Shown here: in pieces, positions 1 through 12,000 of the stretch
Layout: each line of letters starts with the position of its first letter
How positions within the stretch are numbered: position 1 is the first letter of the stretch
DNA from: Anisakis pegreffii
Taxonomy: Eukaryota > Nematoda > Chromadorea > Rhabditida > Anisakidae
Direction: 5' to 3'
Assembly (NCBI GenBank): GCA_035041965.1
Contig: JAPYMA010000065.1
Location: 310,001 to 374,000 of the forward strand
Length of the DNA: 64,000 nucleotides
Notes under the pieces: generated by a model
Told to the model about the DNA's origin: nothing
The model's input: only the letters and a program-made list of their open reading frames with translations
Database searches by the model: none
Position numbers and translations under genes: made by a program

Positions 1-28
1 AATGTAAATGAGATAGATTGAAGCCGAC

Positions 29-3000
29 CTCCATAAAGAGATGGTATTTAAGAACCCGTTGAACGGGCTTGAGTAGATAGGCGCTTAACGGCAACGAATG
101 TCCCAAGATGGTTTGCCGTAAGGCGAGAGTCTCAACCACCATGTTGTTCTTCATCAGAACCGATAATGTATCAACCATTCTAAAGGCGTAAAATCAAACA
201 TCGGTGACAAGCACAGGCGAAAAAGTCGGCATCTGAAGTTTTCAGTCAACGTTTGAAGTTTCAGTAATAGAATTGTATCAACATACTTTTGATAGTTAGT
301 ACAATAGGTAACGTAGTCTTTGAAACCGTCCATATTGTCAATGAAACATTTGGCCATCTGCAACTCACAACGAATTACCAATAAAGAACGAACAAATTCC
401 AAATTAATGAAACGATGTAATTATCGATTCATTTCCTCATCATAAATAAATTCGACACTTCCATGAAAAGAGTCGAATACTGTGGAATGTGTGGTTGTTG
501 TGCTGGTGTGAATCGAGGTTATTATAATGGTAAGTGTCAGAAATATTTTGAGAAATTATAGTGCAAACGGGAATTCCTCACTAAAGCAACGTTGAGAAGC
601 GCTGCATCGAGTTGATGATAAAGGCGTCTGTTGAAGATGAAAATGCGCTCGATACAGCCGAATGTGTTCGACACATCGTCCACTGTCATTTGGAACTCTT
701 CGCGATGGTCGATGAAGAAATTCAAATAACCCTTCAAGAACAAACATTTTTAGACATGCATCATCAATTATCCTTTTAGTATACTTTTTGCACTACTTTT
801 TTTGGTACAGACTGCATTTGTCAGTTACCATACGAGGCAATTATAAGTCAGTTGTTTTCGGATGCTATTCGTCTCAACAGTATGATTTTTAGGAGCGACA
901 AAATTACACAATGAGTACTGATATCTACAATCGACAAATCGAAATACTTTCAGCGACACAAAAAATTATTCAGCATACTTGAATGATATCATTGAGATCG
1001 TTCACGTAACAACGTTCCGTATCCAGCAACTCGATCGCAATTCGGTCCAATTGTGTTGCGTTACCATTTTTGAGAAGTTTTTGTCGGCGTGACTCGGACA
1101 GTGATGCTTCACGACTGAAAAGCCACTTGATTGTTTGCTTAATCAACCAAATTTGGACTATTTCGCATAAGTTCAAAACAATCCTATATCATTCGTTCAC
1201 CAAGTGCAGTAAATGATAGCCTACTGATTGCTCAATATCAAATGAAGTTAGTTTAACCATTTCGAAAAAAACCGGCAATTGACGGCTCATTGGAAGTAAT
1301 GAATGCCAGTTTAGTGAATTTTTCAATTCCAATTACAAGAAATAATTAATCGATGAGGTTGAAATGAAAAGTGTCGGAACAAAGAAACAACTAATGAGAT
1401 ACGTACGTAAGAAGACGTCTTTCGATGCTGAAGTCACGCGATTGAAACGATGGAGCCTCTTCACCAATTTCTGAACTTCTTAAACTGCTACGTGCTGAGC
1501 TATAGCCAGTTGACGAACTAACGAAACTGAGCCGTTGCAACGATTCCTTCAATGCAACAACGTTTGCGCTTTACAGTTAGAGCAAGGAACGCAAATTTAT
1601 CACCGATTGATAAGTGAATGCATAGCAAAATCTAATGTCATGAAGAAAAATTCAATGGCAATTTCGGCCAATTGCTTTGGTTTTTGCGTACTCTCTTAGA
1701 GAGCCTTCAATGAAGTCTAGTTGCTAATGAGCATTGAATCGCTAGTGAAATGCACATACCGTATCTTCATCGGTCGGAGTTTTTCCATTCGAAGATACTG
1801 TGGTAAACCTGCCCTCGACGACAGTGCCCATTCTTGGATTAATGCCGCACTTGTCTTTGCTGCTGGCAGCACTCGTTTCCAATTCGTCAGATTCCCGAAG
1901 GCTGAAAACATGGATGGGTAAGGTGCCGTTCATTTGAAACGAACAACTGAGGCAAACAAATCGAGTCTTTGAAACTGACTAATTTTTGAACGAAACCTAA
2001 CGCTCAGTGCTTAGATCAAGCCGGTCACAAATTATTTGGTTGCGTAGAAATTAATCCCCTCATAATATACCTCGCAGGACAATAGGCCTAATTTCTTTGT
2101 TCGGTGCGTTCACATGAAGAAGATTTTCTATGCCGTAGCAGTTCTATGAATACGAGAGAGCAATTCAATGAATGTATTTCAATTGAACGATTCAGATTAC
2201 AATAAGTGAAAGAATGTTTGCTTGGGATGATAAATTGCGAAGGAACAGATACAAGTGATAATAAGGCAGTTCCCTCACAATCAGGAATGACATAGTCCAC
2301 TTGAAAAGACAAAAGTTTGAGCATAATAAAGTGGGCAGAAGAAGCGATTGATTCGGCCAAGAAATACTTCCGACGACGCGTATCAATTGTTACCGGGTGA
2401 AACGGATTGTATGCATGGATAACATGTTAAAGATTGTTTTGTGCGTAGGAAGCGTACGTGAAATTACTCGTTTTAGAGAAATTATCGGATTACGAGAGCA
2501 ATTTTATGGTAATCTTGCGTTTTTGATGTTGCAGAGAAAACACACTGTTTATCATTTATTATGAGCAAAAATGATGTCTGATCAGATCACGAGTGTTGAA
2601 GTGAACGTCTTGAAATTGGTTGATATTTACGCAGAAATATCCTGTTTGATGAAAAGAAGAGCGTTTGAAAAACAGTCACAAAGACCGTTTAGGCAGTGTT
2701 AATTGGGTATTAGAGCCAAACAAAATACAGTTGCACGGCTCGAAAACAAATATTCGCTTTGAGGCGGTGAACAACTGAACACTGAAGTGATTTCACACTT
2801 CTGACACAACAAACAATCAGATAGTACTTCATTTCGCTAACGTAGTTAAAATTAGTTATAATTAAGGAAATCAAAAGAATACGCCTATTATGGAAATCAT
2901 GATCATAACGACAAAAACATGCTTCAAGACAGGCGCATTCATATAGGATGAATAGAAAATAAATCGATCGTAAAAGTCTAATGCAATCAAATTGATCTGC

Positions 3001-6000
3001 ATTTTCCTGTCTAATAAACTGGAACAATCAAATTAGTCAAACAAATCAAATCGCTAAACATGCTCAACATCAACAATCTCCTATCGCCAGAGATATCCCC
3101 TAATCACTCAGATACGTCTGATATCTTTCAAAACATGTCATCCTCAAGATGAATGCAGTATTCGCCGGATCAATAGATGCAAAATAGTGGCTGATTGGAT
3201 GGATCGTTGTTAATGGGATATCTTTTGGTTGACTAAAAATGCATAGGATTACACCCTTGACTGATAGATTTATTCGTACATTCTTGCGAATTATGAAGGA
3301 ATTGTATTGACTACGAATGGTTTTGGTCATTTCGCGTGGCTTCTTTACTAATGGCGTCTTGCCCTCAAGCAGTGTGTTCACTTCTTCTATTATCTTTTAC
3401 CGAAAATGAAAGGAATACCGCTACACAACAACACTCAAAGGCAATGTTTTCTGTCAGGCAATAAATGCATCATATCATGAATGAAGAACGAACGAAGGAA
3501 GGCCTTTGAAACGAATAATTAAAGGATCGAGATGAGACGTATGAAATCGCAATAGATAAGAACATCGTTGTTCAAAGCGTTCATTTTTAACGGTATTTCA
3601 AGGAGAAGCAAAAAGTATAAGAATCTGACAGAATAAAATTTGATCCTATAATGAAATTTAGACCATTCTGGTAGTACCACAAGTCAGAAATCAAGTTCAA
3701 GTAGTGGAATGACCTAAAACTGTCAATAACTTTGAATGGTTACAATCGCATCACTTAACGATCCAGAAAATAGCCTCAGATCGCTCGGAAATGATTCTGA
3801 ATCATCTTCAAAACAAATTTAAGTGATTCGCTGAAATGAGGAAGAATGCGAAAGATTGGAATAAAAGGAAACTGACTGAAGAGGAGTAGCAATATAAAGA
3901 TGTGATTGACCCGTATTATTGTGGTCTTATGTCGCAATTGGGTCAATCGTTGCGCTTTTTTTTTGAACGCTTAAAGTATGGTGATGATGGTTTTATTGAG
4001 CAAAATGAACACTTCAGTAGAATCGAATAATTGGACGATTATGAATGAAAAATAATTTATGGTGAGACTCAAGAAATTGCAAGATATATTCACATTGAAT
4101 CGAAACTATTCAATTTGATCAGTGGGATAAGCTGCATTCAATGAATGTGAATTTCAATTCTGTGAGAACGTTAATTGTCATGGTTCTCAAATTTTTTTAT
4201 CTATCAAGTTAAGCCAATAAAACGGTCGTTTAAATTCAAGGATTGACCTGTTCGATCATTCATTGCTGAAGGAATATTTCGAAACATATTCAAACAAATG
4301 AAGAGTTGCTGCAATTGGGAATTCATAAAGTGAAATATGTAACCTCGGTGCTATGCGAATCCATATAATTTCGTCAGTTTCGTAGTCACGCATAATTCCT
4401 GATGAAGCTAATAGTAATTGAGTTCAAGACGATAAGATGGGTACAATGCAATGAACATCAACCGATACAGCCACGAGTTAACAGCCGAAAGAAGTGCGAA
4501 TTCACTGGCGGAATGAATGAACGGATACACGAAGAATGAGAGTAAGGATGACGAGGACAGATGCGAACGAAGATATTTAGATGAATGTTGGATTTGTGTA
4601 TGTCTGAGTGATGTAAAACTGATAATATTAGATCAACTACACACTCTGATAATGATGTGTGCTGCCTGCACTCGAACGTAATCACAAAAACGCTCATTAG
4701 TAGAAAAAAAAACCAACGATGATTGAAAGGCACACTCATCTGACCTGTCGTTTCAGCACAGACTATGCCGGAAAATTCACAACAAGCAGCAATCAAGTTG
4801 CAAGAAAGGGAACTTGCAATCGAGCATCTTACAACCGTTCCTATTCTACTTTGCTTCAACTCATTTATACTGCACAAAAAATCTTTCAGTCTTTCACATT
4901 TTTTGCTTTCAGAGGAAAAAAAGCTGCGATGTTGCTAGAATGATGTGGAAAAAAGTTCCAACTTCAATTTGGAGTAATCTTGAAGGTGATAAAGTCATCA
5001 TGAATATGTTTGGACAGTGTGTTTGTCAGTTGAGCCATCTGCAAACTGGCGATTCTGATCGATTATATGATGGGATGACAATGGATGACATCCGTGAGTA
5101 TTCGTCGAAAATACAAAGAGATCAAATTTGTTTTCGGTGATAGTCGCATGATGTGGGACTGATTATCAGTTAGAATGCATAAATCAAGAGAAGGAATTAT
5201 CTCTTATGATATATCAACAGAACGGATGAATGTTAAAGAGTTGCTCAGTTCGGTTGCACTCGGAATGAAACGATTTGCTATTGGCACCACCAATAAATCA
5301 CCTCTATTATTACTACTAAAACATCGACTTATCATGGCATTTTTTGCAGACCATTCGAAGGGTTTATGTTGAACAGAAAAAAGAGTGAACGAACGATTTC
5401 GCTAGACTCGATTCAACAGCAGGTGGAAACGGCTTGAGGTGAGATTGTTTGCGAGAACGCACGTAATATACCTGAGATTGAAGGTGAATAAACACGTTCG
5501 ACGCAAACACAATAATAACAAATCGACGCACTTTTGCGTCAGTCAGGCACGATGCAAACTGCGTTTCTCTTCATGAATATGAAAGGATAAAATCTCTTCA
5601 TTTATACGTCAAAATTTGTAGCAATTACAATAGAATATTGAAATGTTGAATGAACGAAAAAGAATTTTCAGTTGAAAATATCCGATCAACATAACAATGC
5701 AAGAACGATAGGATAAGCGGAAATGATTGGATCATTCAAGTGGAATGCAGTGGAAAACATTAATTCTGAAATAAATTTGGGACACACACACAATGCAGAC
5801 CCGAATGAATAAAACCAACCACACAGACAAATGTCTATCTAAACTGGCAAAAAAGACAGATAAAACTCAATAAAACCTTATCAAAATATTGTAATTTGTA
5901 GAATGATAACGAAAAAAATCGAAAATAATAGGACTGATTCAGTGGTTTGATATTTGCTCAAATTTGACGGTCTCAATGGTTTGTTAGTTGCAAAATTCTC

Positions 6001-9000
6001 ACTGTTTCAATATAATTGTTTAATAAGATTATTATGATACGTCAAACTGGATTATAGAAAGCATTACTTTGATGTGGTTGCAGTTGACATGACATTAATT
6101 GATCAATGAAAACAAATGAAAGTGATTATCAGAGCGATGAAAAAACACAGTAGGTGACACAAAAGAAGACCGCAACGGGAAATAATGATTCATGGATGTA
6201 TCCGTCATCGACTACGCATCTGCAAGTCGTCCTTAGTCAGCATTCTCTACACTTATTAATATCGTTATCTAAGACAATAACGTTATATAAAACTGTAATC
6301 TTTCCAACTACGTGAATATTTCACAGTGATCGAATCGAAAATGAAATCTTCATTTGTACATCAAAATTTGTAGCGATTACAAAAGAAAACTGACATGTTA
6401 AATGAACAAAAAAGAGTTTTCAGTTGAAAATATCCGATCAACATAACAATGGAAGAACGATAGAATAAGCGAAAATGATCATTCAAGTGGAATGCAGTGG
6501 AAAAGACTTTCTCGTTGGCAGCGAGGTTCAATGGATACCATGCGATTATTCGGTGCTTATGAATGCGCGAAATTTGCAATGATAATGTGACATAATATCG
6601 ATGTGAATCACATCGATGTTTTGTTATGTGATGTTGATAATAATACCTAACATGCACAGTAGCTGATAGATCATACAGAGAATGATCAAGCTCGTTGACT
6701 TTCGTTAACAAAGCTTTCAATCGAGCGCAGGGCCGAATTCAAACGAAAATTCTTTCTCGTTGCCAGCAAGACGATCTGAATGATAATGGCACCGCTCAGT
6801 TTGTTGAGTGGAACGATGAAGCACATCTCAATAAATTCAAACAAACCGTCAAGGTGTTTCGATATTTGCTTTTTCGGACATCTCAGAAACAATTTGAAAA
6901 ACATCCTAAGATGATTTCAATGGAACAGACCGACATAACATATAAACTTTTAAAGAAACGCACGAATGCAACGACGAAATATACAAATCAAAAATCTCCG
7001 CTCAAAATTGAGGATTTGTTGCAAAAAACATTAAAAATCGTTTATTGTTAGAGTGCATTCAACTGGCAATTATACGTTCAGAAAGATCGCGAAAAAACCT
7101 TATCGTGTTTATGATTGATCTCATGTGATCATAGAAACACTACCTATGATGTGATTACGCTGTATTGTTGTTTGAAGAGATCAGGTGCGTTCAAAACTCC
7201 ATCAGTAATTCTTTAATGATCACTGACGTGGTTGAACTAACATTCTCAAGGTTCACTGGATACCATGCGATTTTTCGGTGCTTATGAATGCGCAAAATTT
7301 GCAACAGTAATACGTGATGTTTGAAGAATTTCGCTCAAACATCTCAAGAAAGCAAACAACTGTAATGCATACTCATTAATGATAAAGCAGACATTCCAAT
7401 AGTTGAAGCAATAAATTGAATGGATAAAGACTATACTAAATTAGGATACAGCAATGATGTCGAATGATGATACTGAATAATGTTAACTGATGAAGTCAGT
7501 CCATAAACTCGAGCGTAATACGAGGTGAATGAAGATAGGCTGCGCTAGTTGCAATGAATGAAGGCGTATTGTGAAGTGAACCTTGAAATGGTTTAACAAT
7601 TGATGACATTTGAAGAAAGACGAACGATGACAATTCTTAGAAAACCGTTAGACGATATTAGGTAACGTTTACTGGCGATTCAAAAAGATAGAAACGCCCG
7701 TTAATGGGAATACCAACAAGATTTGATTTGCTCATCCTAAGAGCTTAATGGCAACTAACCATCGAGAGAATTGCTGCGACCCTGCTGACTGATCTCAACA
7801 AATGAATAAATTCAGATGAAATGCTGAATTATAGTTAAATCTCTCTTTCAAAAGGCAACCCCTGCATGCACATGATAAAAAGATAATCTTAAGTGAAAAT
7901 ATTTGGAAATCAATACTTCAAATTCACCTCAAATGAGATTGACACTTTCATTCGTTTGGAAATTGATACATCAAATTCACCTCAACTGTTGCTCACAAAG
8001 GTGTGCATTTGAAAACATTTTACAGTTCAACGTATAAACACCAAAGTAAGTATAACAAATGGAGACGAACTGAAATAATTCTGTTTTCATTGTGATGAGA
8101 TTATCAGGTTGGTGAAAAAACTAGATGGCTCTTCAGAAATCTAACAAGACGCACTTCACAGCCACGGAAAGCAAGGAAGAACCAATGAAATATGGGACAC
8201 TTGTTAGATCCCTCGAAAGAAAGAAAAAATTAGGCAACACTCAAAAAACTGGTTTTTCAAACAGATGTATAAAATATGAACGATATGCGGGGTATTTCTG
8301 ATTAGAATTTGATTCGAACTGCGCACTGAATTACAAGTAGCACTAAACGTTCACAAAAAATAGCCACTAAATAGTTCACTAAGTAACACATGATCTCGAG
8401 TGCAAAAAAATGCTCTTGAACAGTTGAAAGTGTGCGATGCGACTCATACACAATAGTAAGTGAAATGACATTTTAATTCATTCTATTAATTTTATTCTAT
8501 TTTATGCACTATCAATATGCAAATCATATCCAAAAATCATGCAGAATGTTTCATCTCAATCGAATTCAATCAAATAATTGAGGCATTTACTATGAAAAAC
8601 AGCTGCTGAAACGATTGCGAATTGCATCCAAATATTAGATTGCCTCGGAAGATAGCTGTGCGTGAAAAGAAAAGGAAAGTCTGCTTCCAATCATAGCGGC
8701 AAGTCTTTCGTTTCGTATTAATTTCAGAGTGTGGCCAGCATCACTTGACCAATTGACCTCATCTAACAGTCATAAACCTCATATCAATCTACTTTCATCA
8801 AAACAACCTTGACCGACCGCATTATTCAATCGAATCAATCATTATTTACCTTATGAAATATCCTCAAGATGAGAAAAAAATTCTAATAGCGTTTTCAATC
8901 GACCGCATCGTTCAGAACGATTAAATTCGTCCTGAACTGATTGTGGGTTACGCATCCCAGTTTCGGTTCACAAATACGCGGAATTTTGGTCACAAATTGT

Positions 9001-12000
9001 AAATTTCCTTTCTCGACAGTATACTGAACTAGTTTTATGGGCACATCATTCTGGCATGAGAATATTTAATGATTGTAATACTGCATAATGATTTACGGGT
9101 AGAAATGCAACCAAACTGAAAAAACAAGGCAACAGACTCACTCGAAATCAAGCGATAGCACACTGAGTGGAAGCGAGTTGCGATTGGAATCAGGTTCTTT
9201 AAAAAGATGACGACTCGGATTACCACCAAAACTAGCTGTACGTACCACATCGAAATGAGTACGTGAAAGGGCTCGTTGCAATTTCTCCTCATTTGTCAAC
9301 TGTTGCGCTGCAGAGATGAACTGTGGCTGACTGAAAATGATTGACACGATTAGATTCAGTTGGTAAAAATGCAGTTTTCATTTCGTTCAGTTTTCATCAG
9401 TTTTGATTGATTTCCTGGACCCAAAAACAACATCTCGACTCTAGAAAATACATTTACTTTCACGCTTTTTGCCGTCAATTGATAGGTCTATTGTGTTGCG
9501 GCGATCGGGGAATATCGGGAACCCTATACCGTTTTCGATTCCCCGTCCCCAACTTTTCGGAGCAGACTACATTTTCGAGATTCGTGACTGCAAAATTTCA
9601 TTCCCGACTTCCCCCTACCCAGACTTTTTTCCGCTTCCACAAAATGCTAGTTGTATTTGCTCTGTGGATTTAACTCAGCGAGTTCAATCTCGACGATCAA
9701 CTGATCGTCCCAAAGTGAGGCTATCTTATTCCCACAGAAACGGAAATCTCGAAATTTACAAACTTTTGGTACGATGGCAGTTTCGGAACTCCTACGATGA
9801 AGCTTGCTTTCCTTCTTAACGTTCTCACACTTTTTTCGGTGCTATATGACGCAGCAGCCATTTTTTCAGCAGCGGCCAATTGCAACAATCGTTGTGACAC
9901 ATTAGAGTCGATAATTCTGAAAGAGTTTTGAAACAAAAACTGACGCAAATACGTTTAGCACACTGAATTTCGGCTATTCACTAGTCGATTCGCCCTTTTC
10001 ACGAGCAGATAATTGGGAGAATCTTTTTTTACTGACACTAAAATGCACAGTGCAACCGCGAATAACTGGATTAATATGCGAACTGGATAACTCAAATTAT
10101 GCTTCGAACAAAAAATCGATGCCAAATTCAGCTGGTTTTCACGATAATGAAATTCACATAAGCGGAGCACAGATAGAAATGAATAGTTTGTTGGTAAAAA
10201 CAAAATTCAACAATGAGATTAATGGAGAAACGATTAATAAAACGTAGAAAATTTGATACTTGTAGGGACGTTTTGATTTTGATGAAAAAGCAGTTCTGCA
10301 ACAACGGTACTCTAGTGCATTCGTGGTGCTTTTGCTATCTGAAAACGACCAAATTATGAATTGCTCTTTTAAATTGTCTGATGACACCAATACCCATTCA
10401 ACGTTTCGTTCAATCAAAGCGCTAATCCAGCTTTTGTCAATCTCATCGAATAACGGATGTATTGAATTAGATGTGACATGTTTGACAGCCACATGAAGAC
10501 ATTATCAGTGAATGTGATTATTGCCAGTTTCGATGGGCAGGACTCGCAGTGTTCTTGGCCCATATTTGAGTGCTTTCATCGATAGTTGATGAATTATTTA
10601 CATTCAGGCATGAAATGAAATGCAAAAAGGAACTGTATTGAACAAGTGAGGCATTGAAACGCCTCATCGAATATGAACGTGAAGTGTATTCCTTCATGAT
10701 TTCCTCAAAAAACCAATCGCTATCAACAATCTTTTTGCCGCATTTTCTAAGGTTCATTGAAATGTGAAATGTTGCGTTTTCGAAATTCGAATCAAATTTA
10801 GTAACACTGTTAAATTGTGTGTGCGTTGTGTTTGATTGTGAGTGAAATGACCTTGTTCATCGTTTACACAGATTCTATTCGAAAAATCGAAATATTAATT
10901 AGTATGCTGCAAAATTTTCTATTCACCCTCAATTATATCGTACAAAACTTTCCAACTAATGATGCCAATCATTCGCAATGAATCAATCGAACAAATTTCA
11001 AAAGCGTAATCGTTTGTGATGAACGAATAATCGTTTAATTCTTCGTCTTATATGTCCTCCGACAATGCTCAAAAGAGCGCTTGAAAAAACGAATGAATGA
11101 AACGTTCAATTTTGGGGTTCGATGATCGCAAACGCATTGAAATTATTGCAATTGCTCCGTTCTGCAATTGCTCTGAACTGAAAATGTTTTTCTGTCTCTA
11201 CATGTTATTTGCAAATGTATTTTACGGCCGGAAATTAAAATGCTAATCGACGACGAAAGGTCACTGAGTTCACTTTGAACAGCCATGACATAAATCACCA
11301 CAAGATCATATGTGATGCAACAATATTACTACTGATAAGCACAGAATCTTCTGATCATCGATACGTTACGGATTTCAGAAAGCCCATTTGTAGGTCGAAA
11401 TGATGATAATGGATGGAAAGATCGCAAGATTTGTTGCCATTATTGCTTACGAATCATTTGATTAAACAGTTTTGCGCATTTCAACGAGGAATTTTTCTCT
11501 TCAATGTTCTGTAAGAACCTAAGATGATGTGAACGAATTTTAATGAAATCACCTGTATTAATTGCGGTTGTTGCATTGGATGATTTCGGCTTCTCAGCGT
11601 TTTCCTCACGATCACAGTGCTGAATCGTGGGTGTTGAGCTTGAACTACGTTGTGAACTGCTACTCTCCTCACATCTGTAAGCATTTCGAATGTACACGTG
11701 CGCCGTTCGATCATACAGCTGATCGTTTATAAAATTCATTCTCTTCCAATGATCACTTCATCAAATTCGAAAAAGATTGCATTAATCATTATTTACGTCA
11801 GCAAAATCCTCAAAAAATAAACTGATTTATTCGAAAGTTTACGAACTCATTTAATAACCACTCAAGAAAGAGTTGGATGTTGAAAATACAAAAAAAACAT
11901 AGCAACTTTATCCATCAATAACTCAAATGTGCATCAACTTACGTGCTCTCTGCGGTGATTGTTTTTTCGTCCGTATCTGTATTCGGTGTACTGCTCAGGT

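Noticed and set aside
4458..4877. 139-codon minus-strand open frame
   Set aside because: It overlaps the first exon of the nested plus-strand gene, has Cys/Ser/His-rich shadow-like composition, and has no splice or start support.
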